The notes under the pieces are model-generated. The model ran no database searches and had not been told where the DNA came from. It saw only the letters and a list, made by a program, of their open reading frames with translations. Shown in pieces: positions 1 to 12,357 of a DNA stretch of 64,000 bases (within the stretch, counting starts at the first letter, position 1; each line of letters opens with the position of its first letter). A program made the translations under genes and the position numbers. Source of the DNA: Anisus vortex (taxonomy: Eukaryota > Mollusca > Gastropoda > Planorbidae). The DNA lies in contig OX421501.1 of assembly GCA_949126835.1 (NCBI GenBank), positions 5,960,499 through 6,024,498 of the forward strand, read 5' to 3'.

Positions 1-621
1 TAGATCAGTGTCACCAATCTCTATTAAAAGAAATTTAAAAAAAAACTTAAAGCTACAACGTTTTGATCTATATAGTTCAGTGATATATAAAAAAATATTT
101 ATCAAAAAGTATTAATTCATAAATTAAAAAGATGTTTGTCGAGTAAATATTCTACAACAAATCAACTATATTTAAAATTTAGAATTTTAAAGGTAAAACT
201 CTAACTTTATTACTTTATATGGTATGCTATTGTCGACTATTAGTCAGTCTCTGATACTCTGATGTGACACTGATGTCTGATGTCCAGTGACATGTGTAAA
301 GTAAAGTGTAAAAAACTGTAAACTGCTAACTACAACTAGGCCCTAGGCTAGCTAGGCCTAGGCTAGGTTATTTATTTATATTTCTCAGTAGGCCTAATTT
401 CATATTTCAACTTATCAACTATTATTTCTTTGACGTTGTGACGTTGGTCAGTCAGTCTAAGTCTATGTGAGTTGTGATGTGTAGTTATAGTTTGTTGGCT
501 TTGCCATGATAAATCATGATTTTTAGATATGAATGATTTTGATGATTTTGACATATCACATGACATAATATATTATTTAAATTATTAGATGATATTTATA
601 TTCAAATCATATAACGGTAAT
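1..621. other. non-coding, AT-rich; TAGGCCTA sites
   Basis: No exon supported. It has GGCCTAGGCTAG-type short repeats near 336-368 and two TAGGCCTA octamers (353, 389). Confidence 0.5.
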
Positions 622-1435
622 ACTTTGGTTTAGCTGCCTCACGAAAAGTAGGGTTCTAAAAAATTCCAACAGAAAATTTTTTCGCGTGGAGCTATTGATA
701 AGCGGCAGACTATTAAAAATGAAAAAAAAATTTTTTTTTCAATTGTGTTTACCAAAGGCTTGTGACGTCACACAGCCATGAAACACGAGAAATGAATCAA
801 GTCTGCAGCGATTCCTAAAACACTCATCAATAACTCCTAATACAAAAATTTTCAGTCGGAATAGCACAAAATGAATACAAAAATATAATTATTCTTACCG
901 TATTTCATATGAAATTACACAAAAAGACACAAAATCCTATTGTTCTTTCTTCCTACTTGTTGAGAACACATTGTCTCTTCACCATGTCACGACCATGTGC
1001 TATTCTATTCTACTTTCTGTCCCAAGATATGGCCAGTTTGGCTATCTATAGCCAAATAAAAAAACTACAAATCTTTCCCTATCCTATTAACCTAACCGAT
1101 ACTAATCATTAACAAATACTTTGAAAGCTTATAAACTAACCGATACTGGCTAAGAAATATGGTCCAAGAAGCGTGCAGTACATGCAGTGTGAAAAAAAAA
1201 CAACAACAAAAGGACGTAACACAATTTCCAAAGGAGGTAACTCATGTTAAATTTTAACACACAATTTTAAAGGGAGGTAATATTTTTTAATAAAAAAATC
1301 TAAATGTTCAACATTTGAATTTTTTTTTTTACATTACAAAAATGGAGTTGCTCAATAAAACCTCGATTTTTGTATTCAGGATAAAAAGATCTTTAAAGTA
1401 ATTAGAAAAATTCAGTGAGGCAGTTAAACCAAAGT
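622..1435. mobile_element. inverted-repeat DNA element (MITE-like)
   Basis: Ends are ACTTTGGTTTAGCTGCCTCA at the left and its reverse complement with one mismatch at the right (caGTTAAACCAAAGT). About 814 bp, no coding capacity. A TGACGTCA (CRE-like) sits near 762. Confidence 0.65.
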
Positions 1436-1629
1436 TTAGCCCAGATAATATATAGGCCTATTGTAGAATGTAGACATAGAAAACAATCATCATTCATCAA
1501 AAAATAGACTCTATACTTCTATACTATACTCTATGACTATGCTATACTATAGGACTATAGTAATAGTATTAGATTAGTAGAATTAGAATGTAGACAATAT
1601 AGTATTTAGACAATTTAAGGTAGACAAGA

Positions 1630-1810
1630 CAAAGAATCCGGCTAATCCAGCGGTTAGTTCACCGGACTGTCAGCCAAAAACCAATTGACACGTCGCGGGT
1701 TCTATCACTGCCACCGACCGATCCCTGTCACCCTGCAGGAGCTTTGGGCCTAGTGGACGTAATAATCTTCTTTCTAGAAGGAACGTCTGTAAACTCATAA
1801 GAGCAGTAGT
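1630..1810 (+). mobile_element. tRNA-headed SINE with LINE-like tail
   Basis: The head resembles a tRNA (box A-like CCAGCGGTTAG, box B-like GGGTTCTATC). The tail (cgtaataatcttctttctag... to about 1803) matches the 3' end of the 2A-LINE. The same family occurs at 36661-36835. Confidence 0.75.
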
Positions 1811-1837
1811 AGGTACTTTTGACCTCTGTGTTTTGAC

Positions 1838-2683
1838 TAGGGTTGTTTGACAAAAAACGGAATTCCAAAAACCGGTTTTTATCTTCAAAACCAGTTTATG
1901 GTTTGTTGGTTGGAAGGTACTTTACCTGAAGTAGCACACATTTTTTTGGTTCTGATGTAATAATAAAAATAAAAAAATGCTGGATTCGCACAAAACATTT
2001 CTTGAAATGCTTTGCTGACAATAATTAGTATTGTTTTTTTTAAATGCAAATCCTAACTTACTGACTATGGCTTGCGATATATGGTAAAAACAACATCAAA
2101 CCAAATGTAAAGTTACAATTAACAGGCATGTGCTTTAGGCCTATTATTAAAGGTACTATTAAATACATATTATTATATTCTTTTGATTTGTGCTACGCGA
2201 AACATTTTCTGATTGCACAATACATTATTATACAAGTCTAGGTCCGCGGTGTGTTGTTAATACAATAATATTAAATATGTCTTTCATTTTAGACTGAAGT
2301 TTATTCAAATAGTTTAGCATAATGTAAACAATTTAAATTGGCACGCTTGTGCTTTTTAATAATATGGTCAACGATAATCGGAAATTTGATTATCACCATT
2401 GAAAGCTAATATCGGCTTTGTTGCAAGGTAATCAATTAGCCCACAATTTTTTAGTTCTAAAGATTGTTATGGTAAAATGTAAAAAAATTGTATTTTATTC
2501 ACACAAATTAAACCCTTGAATGCCCTGCAAACACTAATTAAGTTTTAACTATTTTTCAAATAATCATAAAACTTTGCACACTTTGCTTTTCGGGGGGGGA
2601 GTGGAAGAACCAAAATCAGGTTTAAAACTGGATTTATAGAACCGTCAACCGGTTTTGAAAAGAAACTGGTATTAACATCCCTA
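1838..2683. mobile_element. hAT-like non-autonomous element, 846 bp, perfect 8-bp TSD
   Basis: Termini TAGGGTTGTT ... AACATCCCTA form a 9/10 inverted repeat. Both sides carry the direct 8-bp duplication GTTTTGAC (1830-1837 and 2684-2691). Eight-base TSDs are typical of hAT. No transposase seen. Confidence 0.8.
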
Positions 2684-2691
2684 GTTTTGAC

Positions 2692-3684
2692 CACAGGCTA
2701 CAGCACAAGCCACAGGAACTGGTCTTAAAGTCTGAAATTCAGTGAAATTAGAAAGTGAATTCTGCTTTGCAGGCCTTATATGTCTTTTTTCTTTTTTGTC
2801 TATGGTCCCTGGTCTAGCATACCCATGAAGTAGCTCCAGTTTAATTTTTATGCGTTTTGGCTCTCTTAGCCTTTTAAACTTTTACTTAGACGACTAAGTT
2901 GTTTTGACTTTAAATTTGGGTTTTATATATACGACTTATGCTGGATTACTCTGTTTAAAATAGATTAAATCGAGGCCTAAATAAATAATTATTATTAGGG
3001 ATGTTAATATTTAGGCTATATTAACTATATATAATTTTGTTTCAATATTGATTTTTGTTTGTAGAAATTAGGGATTTTAATATATATTTTTTTCAAAACC
3101 ATTTAATTTTGTGTCAAAATGCAATTTCAAACTGATTTTTAGGAAACACCACCCCCCCTCCCCCCATTGCGATGGAAATTCAAAGCCAAATTTGTGATGT
3201 TTTAATACAAGTAAAATGTACTAAAAGTAATTCTAAACCGTATTATATCTAGAATGGTATAGTAGGACCAATTTTAATTAGTTGTAAGTAGGCCTACATT
3301 TTTTAAGTTATGGGGTTTGTGTTTTTGTTCTGTTAGTTTGTATGTAGTGCCTATGGGTGGAAAATAAAGCTTAATTAAAATAGATAGTCTTAATTTGAAA
3401 AAAAACACATAATTAGTGTTTGCAAGCCATTTAAAAATAATTAATTGTTTTATGTGAATCCTACATAGTTTTTTAAAAATAGTTTCCTTCAGAACCAACA
3501 AAACTGTTGGTCATTACCTTTTAAATAATTACCCTCCAAAAAAGAAAACAAAAATCGGATTTCCAATTTTCATAAAACATTTCTATTAATAATAAATGAG
3601 AAAATGTGAACTTATCAGTAAATGTACTACAATTGTAGACATTTAAGGACTACAAAGCTAAAGCAAATCTAACTTTGAATTCAG
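2692..3684. other. region directly upstream of Dr1
   Basis: Probably the Dr1 promoter and 5'UTR region. I see no clear TATA box or first exon. One TAGGCCTA (3289), a C run at 3150-3164, and AT-rich remnants near 3000-3130 resembling the ends of the 1838-2683 hAT element. Confidence 0.35.
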
Positions 3685-3922
3685 ATGACGGACAGTAGGG
3701 AGAACAGAGACCAACAGCAGCCTGATGATGACTTGAGCATACCTAGAGCAGCACTCAACAAAATGATCAAAGAGTTACTGCCGAACATTCGAGTGGCCAA
3801 CGATGCCAGAGAACTCATTCTCAACTGCTGTACGGAGTTCATTCACCTAGTTTCCTCAGAAGCCAATGAAATTTGTGTTAAGCAGAACAAGAAGACCATC
3901 TCCCCAGATCATATAGTAACAG
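3685..3922 (+). CDS. Dr1: Dr1 coding exon 1
   Basis: It starts at the ATG and ends before gtacaa in phase 1. It encodes histone-fold helices 1-2 and the start of helix 3, ending HIVT. Reading past the donor leaves the conserved sequence at once, which supports the splice site. Confidence 0.93.
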
Positions 3923-5782
3923 GTACAAATAAGCTATTTATTAATCATGTCAAGCTGGTATATATATCTTTGAAATGATGTTTCTATAAGCAATCAAGTC
4001 TGGTAGGAACATTACAAGGGGCAGCGGCAGGGTGGCAGAGCACCAGCGGGTTCGGTTGGCGTACTGAAAGTCCTCGCTTTGAATCCTGATGAAGGCTAGG
4101 GTCTGGAGGATGTCCCTGATTCTACCCAGCTCTGATGGGTACCTGACTTTAGTTGGGATAAATTCAAGGCGACTGGCCACACAATCCTTTAGAATGCCGT
4201 GCTCACAGAAAGTAGTGAGCACTGCTGCACCAGCCCTGTGGATCAATTTGATCAGACAGTATACTTTTTTTAAAAAGTACATAACATAATTTAAAACTAA
4301 TTTTAGTGTTAATTTTATATGTAAATGTTATTTAAAATTTCTAAGCTTTTTCATTTTTTTTTTTTCAATGTTTTAAAATTTAAACTACCGGTACAATTTT
4401 TAGAAATTTGTATCACAGAGATAAAACTCTTACTTAAGAAAGAAGCAGGCAAAAAAAAACAGCATGGCCAGTGATAATGATGCTTAGAAGAAGAAAAATC
4501 CTTAAATATTACAGTTACAGTCAGGGTGAGGTTTTTTGAGGTTTAGTTAGGGAATTAGGGATATCAGAGGTTGAGTTGGGGAATATGACAATACTTGAAA
4601 GGAAGGTTTTTTTTATTTCCTCTAGGGGATTTTACCAAATGAGTTAAAGAGAAAGGGTTCAAGTTAGTCGATGTTAAATAATATCTACTGTCTAAATAGA
4701 ATACATAGTTGTACACTGCAATGCATTTTAAACACAATAACTTTTTTTCTTCCAGCCCTAGACAGTTTGGGATTCGGCGCATATAAAAATGAAGCTAAAG
4801 CTGTTCTGAAGGAAGCGAAGGCAGTTGCTGCTAAGAAACGCAGAGGTAGCTCTAGGCTGGAAAATCTCGGCATCCCAGAAGAAGAGCTCTTGCGGCAACA
4901 ACAGGAGCTATTTGAAAAGGTCACTGGGATTAGTACATTTTCTGTGTTAGGTTTATTTTTAGCAAGTCTTTTTCAAAATGTATTTTTTAATGTGTCTACA
5001 GCACTAAGATTTTTTTCAGTTTTTAATTCTGAAACCGTCACATGCTAGGGCAGGGGTCACCAACCTATGGCTCTCACGCCTGACTTTTCAGTGGCACCAC
5101 CAAAAAGGCTATACAAGTCTCTTCTACAAGATAAGAGCAGTATTACGTTTTTTGGCTGCTGATACCCTGAATGACTTAGACTTTGGCACACTATTATCAT
5201 TCTGTCCCCTGCGCTAGAGCAATTTATATTGTTGTTACATTTTAACACCTGTATATTGTTGCTTGCTGATAATTGCTAAATCTCCCACATCATTGTATCT
5301 AGACTTTAGTGAAGCTGATTATTATGAATCTCATCATTTTAGACATTTTGAATCCGGTTATATAAAAGAAAGGGAAGTAACTGACCGAGAATAAATGAAA
5401 GAGCTAATATCTTTTCATAATTTTGAATGAAAGACACTGTGTAAGTATACACTCTCATGGGTCTTCAACTTTAATGACACTTGAACAATTTTTGTCTCTT
5501 TACATGAAGAGCCTGTTGCCTGAGCAATGGCTCATTTCCCAGCCTATTGTAGTTTACTAAGTTTCTTTGTCTGCAACCACCAAGGACAGTTACAGATACA
5601 GTTAAAAAAGAACTTCTTTATTTCTGACACAATTTTTTTTTCTTATTTCTTTGCATTTTCAGGCAAGACAAGAGCAGGCCATTCTAGACCAACAGCAGTG
5701 GATGCAGATGCAGCAGGCTCTACAACAGCAGCAACAGCAACAACTGCAACACCAGCAAGATGACAACGATGATTACTCCTAG
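3685..5782 (+). CDS. Dr1: Dr1 / NC2-beta, complete three-exon gene
   Basis: Negative cofactor 2 beta is a nuclear histone-fold protein. With DRAP1/NC2-alpha it clamps TBP on promoters and blocks TFIIA/TFIIB entry. Exons: 3685-3922, 4756-4919, 5663-5782; introns are GT-AG and phases close (1, then 0). The product is about 173 aa, against about 176 in vertebrates. Exon 1 gives a short acidic N-terminus and most of the histone fold (IPRAALNKMIKELLPN, NDARELILNCCTEFIHL, SSEANEICVK, KKTISPDHIV). Exon 2 carries the last helix (ALDSLGFGAY) and the family hallmark SSRLENLGIPEEELLRQQQE. Exon 3 is a glutamine-rich tail ending in acidic DDNDDYS. The first ATG of the long frame was taken as the start; it directly follows an AG, so a 5'UTR intron may end there. 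AATAAA lies about 90 bases past the stop. Identification is very secure from the histone fold and LENLGIPEEELL block. Confidence 0.95.
4015..4270 (+). mobile_element. tRNA-derived SINE in Dr1 intron 1
   Basis: Same family as 32750-33022, degraded in the head. The body block 'cccagctctgatgggtacctgac' begins near 4126. Confidence 0.8.
4756..4919 (+). CDS. Dr1: Dr1 coding exon 2
   Basis: The acceptor is a pyrimidine tract ending in ccag. The split codon G|CC restores alanine. The exon encodes the last histone-fold helix, the basic AKKRRGSSRL stretch and the conserved LENLGIPEEELL helix, ending FEK before gtcact. Confidence 0.93.
5051..5211. mobile_element. hAT-like MITE in Dr1 intron 2
   Basis: Ends CAGGGGTCACCAACC ... 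GTCCCCTG. Flanks tgctaggg / cgctagag match 6 of 8, an eroded 8-bp TSD. Confidence 0.65.
5663..5782 (+). CDS. Dr1: Dr1 coding exon 3, Q-rich tail
   Basis: It begins ARQEQAILDQQQW after ttttcag and runs into a glutamine-rich stretch, then an acidic end and TAG. Vertebrate Dr1 also has a Q/A-rich repression tail here; this one is nearly pure Q with little alanine. Confidence 0.92.
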   Translation, partial: ARQEQAILDQQQWMQMQQALQQQQQQQLQHQQDDNDDYS

Positions 5783-5872
5783 CAGGATGCCAAGGGTTTT
5801 TGTTTATATAAGGCTTAGATGTGGGACTCAGTTGAATTGTAGTTGTGAAACTTCACCTTGTTAAATATGTTA

Positions 5873-5878
5873 AATAAA
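5873..5878 (+). terminator. Dr1 polyadenylation signal AATAAA
   Basis: A canonical AATAAA lies about 90 bases downstream of the Dr1 stop codon, followed by a T-rich run. It is the first such signal after the stop. Confidence 0.7.
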
Positions 5879-6009
5879 ATCTTTTTTTTTCCATTCATAA
5901 GACTTGGACTTGTATAATTAGAATTACATGTGTGACTTGTGTATTGAAATGTGCATTAGCCCAGGTTTTGTTCCTCTCTCTCTTCTTCTTCTTCTGTGTT
6001 GAAAAAAAA

Positions 6010-6225
6010 AAGTATCCGACCAAAAAGTTTCTTTAGCCATGCCATACTTAGGGACTGTGTGGCCAGCACAATGCCCCGCTGCCTTTACTTTACCCCAACT
6101 AAAGTCAGGTACCCATCAGAGCTGGGTAGACTCTAGGACTGAGAACAGACCCTAACCTTCACCAGGATTCGAACCCAGAAACTCCAGTACCCCAGGCGAA
6201 AGCCCTGCCACCTCATCTCCAATGT
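6010..6225 (-). mobile_element. tRNA-derived SINE downstream of Dr1
   Basis: Minus-strand copy; the body and box B region (gattcgaaccc on plus) are clear. Confidence 0.8.
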
Positions 6226-6229
6226 TGAA

Positions 6230-7551
6230 GTGAAGCCTAAACTTAGTAAAATTCTGTTCCGTGGCAATCGCAAGTTGGGAAAAGTGCATGACCCAATTTT
6301 CTACACCACGGGTTGGTACTCATGCCGTTATCCGATCACTCCCTAAGTCTCATACCAGATGTGTGTTTCCCACCTTCTGATCTCAGTACAGGCTCTAATG
6401 AATAATGAAATGCAGTGTGTTGCTTGAAAGCTCAAAAGTGGGTGTGGCCAGCAAACCCCGTTATCACAAGGCAGTCTGCATTCACATTACGTGGATAAGG
6501 GCCATAAGATCTGGAACCCACCGCAGAAGCATGCCGTCTCCAAAGCGCTTTCCTACACCCGCCTCCATCGAATAAAATCTTGCGGTTTACTAAAAGATAC
6601 TAAAAGAATTGGTTTTAACTTTAATGTTTAAGAGACTTAATAATAGTCACACATACAAATACAACATTAGTTGATCCTTTACAAAACAAAAGAGAAATGG
6701 CATTAAAAAACAGACATCATGAAATATGATTTTTATTTCAATTTCATCAAATCTTTATCAGCCAAAAAGATATATGTATTTTGTACATAGATTTATTTTG
6801 TACAATATTCCAAAAAGACTTGTGTCAGTAAAACTAAAGATGAAGATGTACCGGTAAATTTCTTTAAAAAACTATGTGCAAAAACTCTTTTTCTAAAACT
6901 AATACTTAAACAGGACACAAAAAAGTTTCCCTTTTTTTTTTAAAGAGACAAAAGATAATTATTACACCAGCTGAGCCTGCAATGATATGACAACTACACA
7001 GGCAGAAGAAACTGTAGGCAGTCCTCTGGCAAGAGGTTACCATTTCCTTTATATATATATATAGGTCAGATACCTAGCCAAAATGGCGATGATAAAAACA
7101 GAAAATATTATATTATATACCGTATATAGATACAAGGACTTTCTACCTAAAAATAATTTAAATAGCCCTAAATTACTTAAACTAATGTGTAGATTTCTTC
7201 AATAAAGGAAATAATCTACGGTAATTATAATAAAAACTATTTTCTACAGAAAAATAGTTGCCTATATATAGATCTTGCAAAATTGTTTATTTCCTTATAA
7301 AAATAAAAAGCTTATGAGAACTTGTATTTTCTGATAAATTTTTCAAAATATTTTATTTAACACAGAAAGATTTCAGTAAAAATATCTTATCATTAAGCAG
7401 TTAAAAGGTAACAATATTTGCAGCAGTTAAATTTTGCAGGGGCAAGAAAGACAATGTGTTAATTCTTTCAAAAACAAAATACATATTCAGGTTCAAGCAC
7501 TCTTCAACAGGTTTTGACAAGAGTTCCCTATATTTAGGTGATAGACAATTT
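6230..7551. other. Dr1-STAT intergenic, no gene seen
   Basis: 6230-6590 is a GC-richer stretch, probably repeat-derived but unclassified. The rest is AT-rich without supported features. Confidence 0.4.
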
Positions 7552-7870
7552 ATTATCAATAGCTTATATAGACATTTTTCTATCAATAGCTTATAGACGT
7601 TTTTCTATCAATAGCTTACCGGTATAGACATTTTTCTATCAATAGCTTATAGACTTTTGTCTATCAATAGCTTATAGACAGTTTCTGATCAATAGCTTAT
7701 AGACAGTTTCCTATCAATAGCTTATAAGTTTCTGATCAATAGCTTATAGACAGTTTCTGATCAAAAGCTTATTGACAGTTCTTGATGAATAGCTTATAGA
7801 ACTTATAGACAGTTTCCTATCAATAGCTTACTATAGGCAGTTTCTTATATAAATAGCATATAGTTTCCTA
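7552..7870. repeat. minisatellite, about 25-bp unit
   Basis: Irregular copies of ATCAATAGCTTATAGACAG plus a few T-rich bases, about twelve in all. Confidence 0.85.
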
Positions 7871-10344
7871 TATATATATATAACATTTGCAATCAACTAT
7901 AGAGACAGCAGTAAAATTGACATGGGTGGAACATAAAATATCTTTATTATTTGTATTGTTTTTCTAGCTTAACATTTACTCAGCAACATCACTTTACAGA
8001 GTAATGTGTACCTTACGGTTTCATAACCTCATTCTGAAATTATTGGAACATAAAGCTAAACACATACAATGGAAAGAATTTTTTTTTAAAGTATTTTTAA
8101 AAGGACACTAAAAATGTTTTAGATTTTTATAACATTATGTAAAAAACTGCCAACTCCACATTTTCTCGGTGTTATCCATTTTGTTTTTGTTTAGCCTATA
8201 AAATGTACATTTTCTTTTAAAACTATAAAACGTACATTTTCTTTTAAAACTATAAAACTGACCCAAGAATGTTTACTTGGCAGGAGTTAAAGATAGTTAA
8301 AAAAAATTTTTTGACAAACAATTTGAGTAGAATTTTAATTAAAAAAAATGTATTCCTTAAAATCCCAAACATCACATTGACCTCATAAATTTGAAATAAA
8401 ATGTAAAAATTGTGCAAAGTCAGCAAAATAATTTTTTAAAAGTCAATATTTCTATATTGCTAACTAAATAAAAAAAAATATTACACTCATTGTAAGAAAC
8501 AGAACTCAAAAATAAAAAAAATATAGGTGGCCTGCGTATAAAATTTATGAATATGTATAAGTCAAGAAAAATGAACTTAAAAGAAGAGCATAACAAATAA
8601 AAAAAAAACATTGAGCCATTAAGAAAAACATACAAATGGCCTAACCACTTTTGTAATGTTGTTTCAAAATAATTAGAAAAAGATATAAAAGTAATGTTAG
8701 AAAATGAACAATGACATTTAATTTTTTTTTTCCAACCGACTAAAAAAAAAAGAAGTCAAGTCCTTCTTTTAAAGAAGAGCTATTCAACTGGTGGAAGGCA
8801 GAGGCATAGAAATCAGCTTAAGGATATGTTTTTCAACTGGTGACTGGTGGTGGAAGCATAGAAAGTGGCCTAAGGATCATTGCTGAAACTTTGAAATAAA
8901 GTTAGGGTATTTTACAATCCACCAAAAATTAAAGATAAAGATTAAAAAAACACTAAAAAGCCATTCTGCATTTAGATGTATTATAATTTATGTATAGAAA
9001 TAAAACATTTACATAATTAACAACAGATATGCGCAGGTTGTGAGAGAGAAGAAATAGTTTTGTAGCTTGTAAGATGAAAATGACAAGACATTGTACTAAC
9101 ATTTTAAGTTTTTTTTTAATCTGCATTTTAATTTTAATCATAGGATGTAAATGATTGTATTTTTTAATAATTTTAATGATCTTCCTCAATTGGAGATTGG
9201 ACCCGTGACCCGCACTGGCCTACATATATTCTGCTTAATTGGATAGCCCTGGTCTAAAGATTTATGAGACATAAAAGCACTGAAACTGTCATGGTCAGAG
9301 AAATAGTTCCTGAGTCCGATTGGGGAAATTATTTATCAAAAAATGTTAAATAATATTTGATAAATTTGATAATGTTTCTAATGTGTACCTCTATGTTTGA
9401 ACCCACACCTTGTTACAAATAGTATTGTCTCACAGTTCGTCTACCTTCTTATAATCACATTAGACACAACATGAATCAATTTACTTGTGAAAGGATTTCT
9501 AGTTACAGATCTGTTTTGTTTTTGGTTGCAGGGAGAGCTTCAAAAGGGCCACATCATACCTTGGGATTGTGTATCAAGCACAAGGCCAAGCCACAGTTAC
9601 ATTTTTCTCTTCTGGCCCTGGGCTTACAAATGCTTACCAGGCATAGAAAACTTCACAAAAAGAAAAAAAAAAGATTGTTTTTGAAATACCCCCTCCCCTC
9701 AGTTTTTCACACAAAAAAAGCACCTTTTATGAAAGAATACACTTTATGAAAAAATAAGCTGTTTACAATACAAGCGAAATATAGAAAATATAGACAGCTA
9801 ATTATATGTATATATATATATTTAATGTTACATGATCCACAGCAAAATTCTGATAAATTTAAAAAAAGCATATTCATTCATTGTTAAGATAAAAGTGAGG
9901 CATTTAACATTATAGTAATATCATTACAGTTAAAACACTTTTACATTTTTAGTATCATTTAAAAACAAAATTATAGCATAGAACTTACATTTCAAAGTGA
10001 AGAAGTCCAAAAAGCCCAAACTGGATGATGGATTTTCTTTTTCAAATTTTGATGTAAAGCTACTTTCTACTATTTATTTTTTTTTTTTTTTAGTTGTTCT
10101 ATTTTTTTTTTTTTAAGTATTTTTCAATACAATATTATGGAATGCTATTTAATGAAAATAATGGATATCAAAAACAACAACAATCTCTTAGAAAATTAAT
10201 CCAGAGATCACATTTTGAAGTCAATGAAAAAAAGCATGGAAGATTACATTAAAATATAACTGAATTAAACCTGATAAAGAAAATATAAACAGTTTAAACA
10301 TAAAGCAAATATAAAAATCGGAACCGCTTAACTACATAATATGG
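7871..10344. other. Dr1-STAT intergenic, AT-rich
   Basis: Homopolymer A/T runs and short direct repeats (for example 'aactataaaacgtacatttt' near 8205-8255). No coding support on either strand; the STAT 3'UTR may reach part of it. Confidence 0.4.
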
Positions 10345-10610
10345 CAAACATTAATTCACGGGTAGAAACATAATTTACGGGTAGAAACTTTCATTCAGGG
10401 GTAGAAACATTAATTCACAGGTAGAAACATTAATTCACAGGTAGAAACATTAATTCACAGGTAGAAACATTAATTCACAGGTAGAAACATTACTTCACAG
10501 GTAGAAACATTAATTCACAGGTAGAAACATTAATTCACAGGTAGAAACATTAATTCACAGGTAGAAACATTAATTCACAGGTAGAAACATCAATTCATGG
10601 GTAAAAACAT
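10345..10610. repeat. minisatellite, 20-bp unit, about 13 copies
   Basis: The unit ATTAATTCACAGGTAGAAAC; central copies are identical, edge copies diverge, as usual for arrays homogenised from the middle. Confidence 0.92.
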
Positions 10611-10860
10611 TATTACATTTTCTCTCAAATACATTTAGTATTTAGGTAATGTCTTTACATTGCACAAATGAGTGCGAATCTCAGAAATCACACAAGACAA
10701 CTGCTTGGAACAAAATATTTACATGTGGCTGCTACAAAATGATTGGTCATGAAATATTTGTCTTTTAACAGGCAAGAGACAAGAGATAAAAGAAAAAGGT
10801 ATGGCAAGGCTAGATATGTTAACAGTAGAGCCATAGCAGATATTCCTAGTAAAACTACTT

Positions 10861-11405
10861 TTAACCCTTACAGTCCGGGTCGTCTATATTTTCATAAACC
10901 TACTTCTGTTTCTCAGACCTAGACACAGATATTGTCATCAAAATTTGAAATCTCCTGGAACCCAGTCGCATATATATTCCTCAAGGAAGGGTGTCTATTT
11001 AAAGAACAAAATAAAGGATTTGACCTTTCACCATAGTCGCGGGCAGAATATTTATTTGATAGCTCAATTTTATTTTGCTTTTTAAATGACTAAAATTTAC
11101 CAAATACTGATTTTTCTTTTTGAATTTGAAAGTGCGGTCCTAATGGATGCTACCGAATTATCTTCCATTATTATGGCCGTACGTGTTCATGAATTAATAT
11201 TACGAATGAATACAATTACTTTATGAATTAGATTTTTCTAAGAAGGTAAATTATTATGTTTCTAGCAATTTACTTTCTTCGTGTTGTCATCCATTTTTAC
11301 CAACAAAAAAGTAAACAAATAATTTTGGAACCCTATCGATGTAAAATAATGGCCGGGACTAAAGGTATACATCGCAGAAAAGTAGGCCGGTACGGGAAGG
11401 GTTAA
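10861..11405. mobile_element. piggyBac-like TTAA element, 545 bp
   Basis: TTAA at both ends, with termini CCCTTACAGTCCGGG and CCGGTACGGGAAGGG. TTAA plus CCC-starting ends fits piggyBac-type non-autonomous elements. No transposase is visible. Confidence 0.7.
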
Positions 11406-11815
11406 GAGTATCATGAGTGAACGTAAAAGGCTTTCTACTGTGATTCTTATCTGGTCCCCAACTTTATGGGGAAACAAAAAACAGAATTGTACTTGCCAGC
11501 ATAATCATAATACATGGAACAATTTTATGTGCCAATTGAATTAAAGTACTTTTGAAAAAAACAAAACAACAATTATTTGCTTAGCTCATTCAAATTGACT
11601 CAATAACACAATATGTGGCTGCGGGGAGAGAAAAAAAAAATTGGACAGTCTGCAAGAAAATTAAATGTTTCAAATTTTTTAAATGTCTGTCTGTTCATAT
11701 ACAGTATAGAAAGAGGGAAACTTTCATTCTATTTACAGCACCCGCTCATTTAAGTATTCAAATACAGTGTAAAACTATGGGTTTGAATTACAGACCATTC
11801 AAAGTATGGCAATAT

Positions 11816-12357
11816 TTAGCAGTTCAGATTAAACCTGCTCACTGGTATGGGATACTCTGGACACGTCTCCTCGTTTGGGGGGGAAGGAGTATGGTCTCTG
11901 TCGATTCCAGAATCGCTGGGGCTGTTCCAGGACATGTCATCCTGGGAGGGGGAGTAGTTGCAGGAGGAGATGGTTGTGGAGCTGGAGACGTTGGACCGGG
12001 GGTTGGAATTAAAGCTGGTGTGATGGTTGTCAGTTGTATATGTCTGCGCTATGAAAAAAGAAGAGATACCACTGCCGTCAGGTGAAATTTCTAACAATTC
12101 ATTTGGGTGGGGATCATACCGAATGAGGTTAGAGTTAGGATCAACAACACAATTCAGTGAATTGAGAAAGTCATTAGCTCCCTCACTTTGCTTTTCAACT
12201 TGCTGCAGGATGAAAGACACTATTTCTTCCTGGTCTTGTAAAGCTCCAAAATTCGGCAGCTTGCTCGTGTCTACTTCGATGCCACTGTCTAGTCTAAGGA
12301 TAGCGGATCCTGGCTTCTGAATTCGTTTGTTATTGCCTGATTCCACTTCATTAGGAA
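11816..12357 (-). CDS. STAT last exon: transactivation tail
   Basis: About 180 codons to the stop, after acceptor gtttcag (phase 1 required). The sequence is acidic, Ser/Pro/Asn-rich, with ILRLDSGIEVDTSKLP, an amphipathic EEIVSFILQQVEKQ helix and repeated SDSGI-like motifs. It is a typical activation domain and not alignable to vertebrate tails. Confidence 0.82.

Noticed and set aside
762..771. TGACGTCA as a CRE controlling Dr1
   Set aside because: It lies inside an inverted-repeat element almost 3 kb from the Dr1 ATG; a single match has little weight.
10345..10610. CRISPR-like spacing of 20-bp repeats
   Set aside because: Units are contiguous without unique spacers, and the window is eukaryotic; a plain minisatellite.
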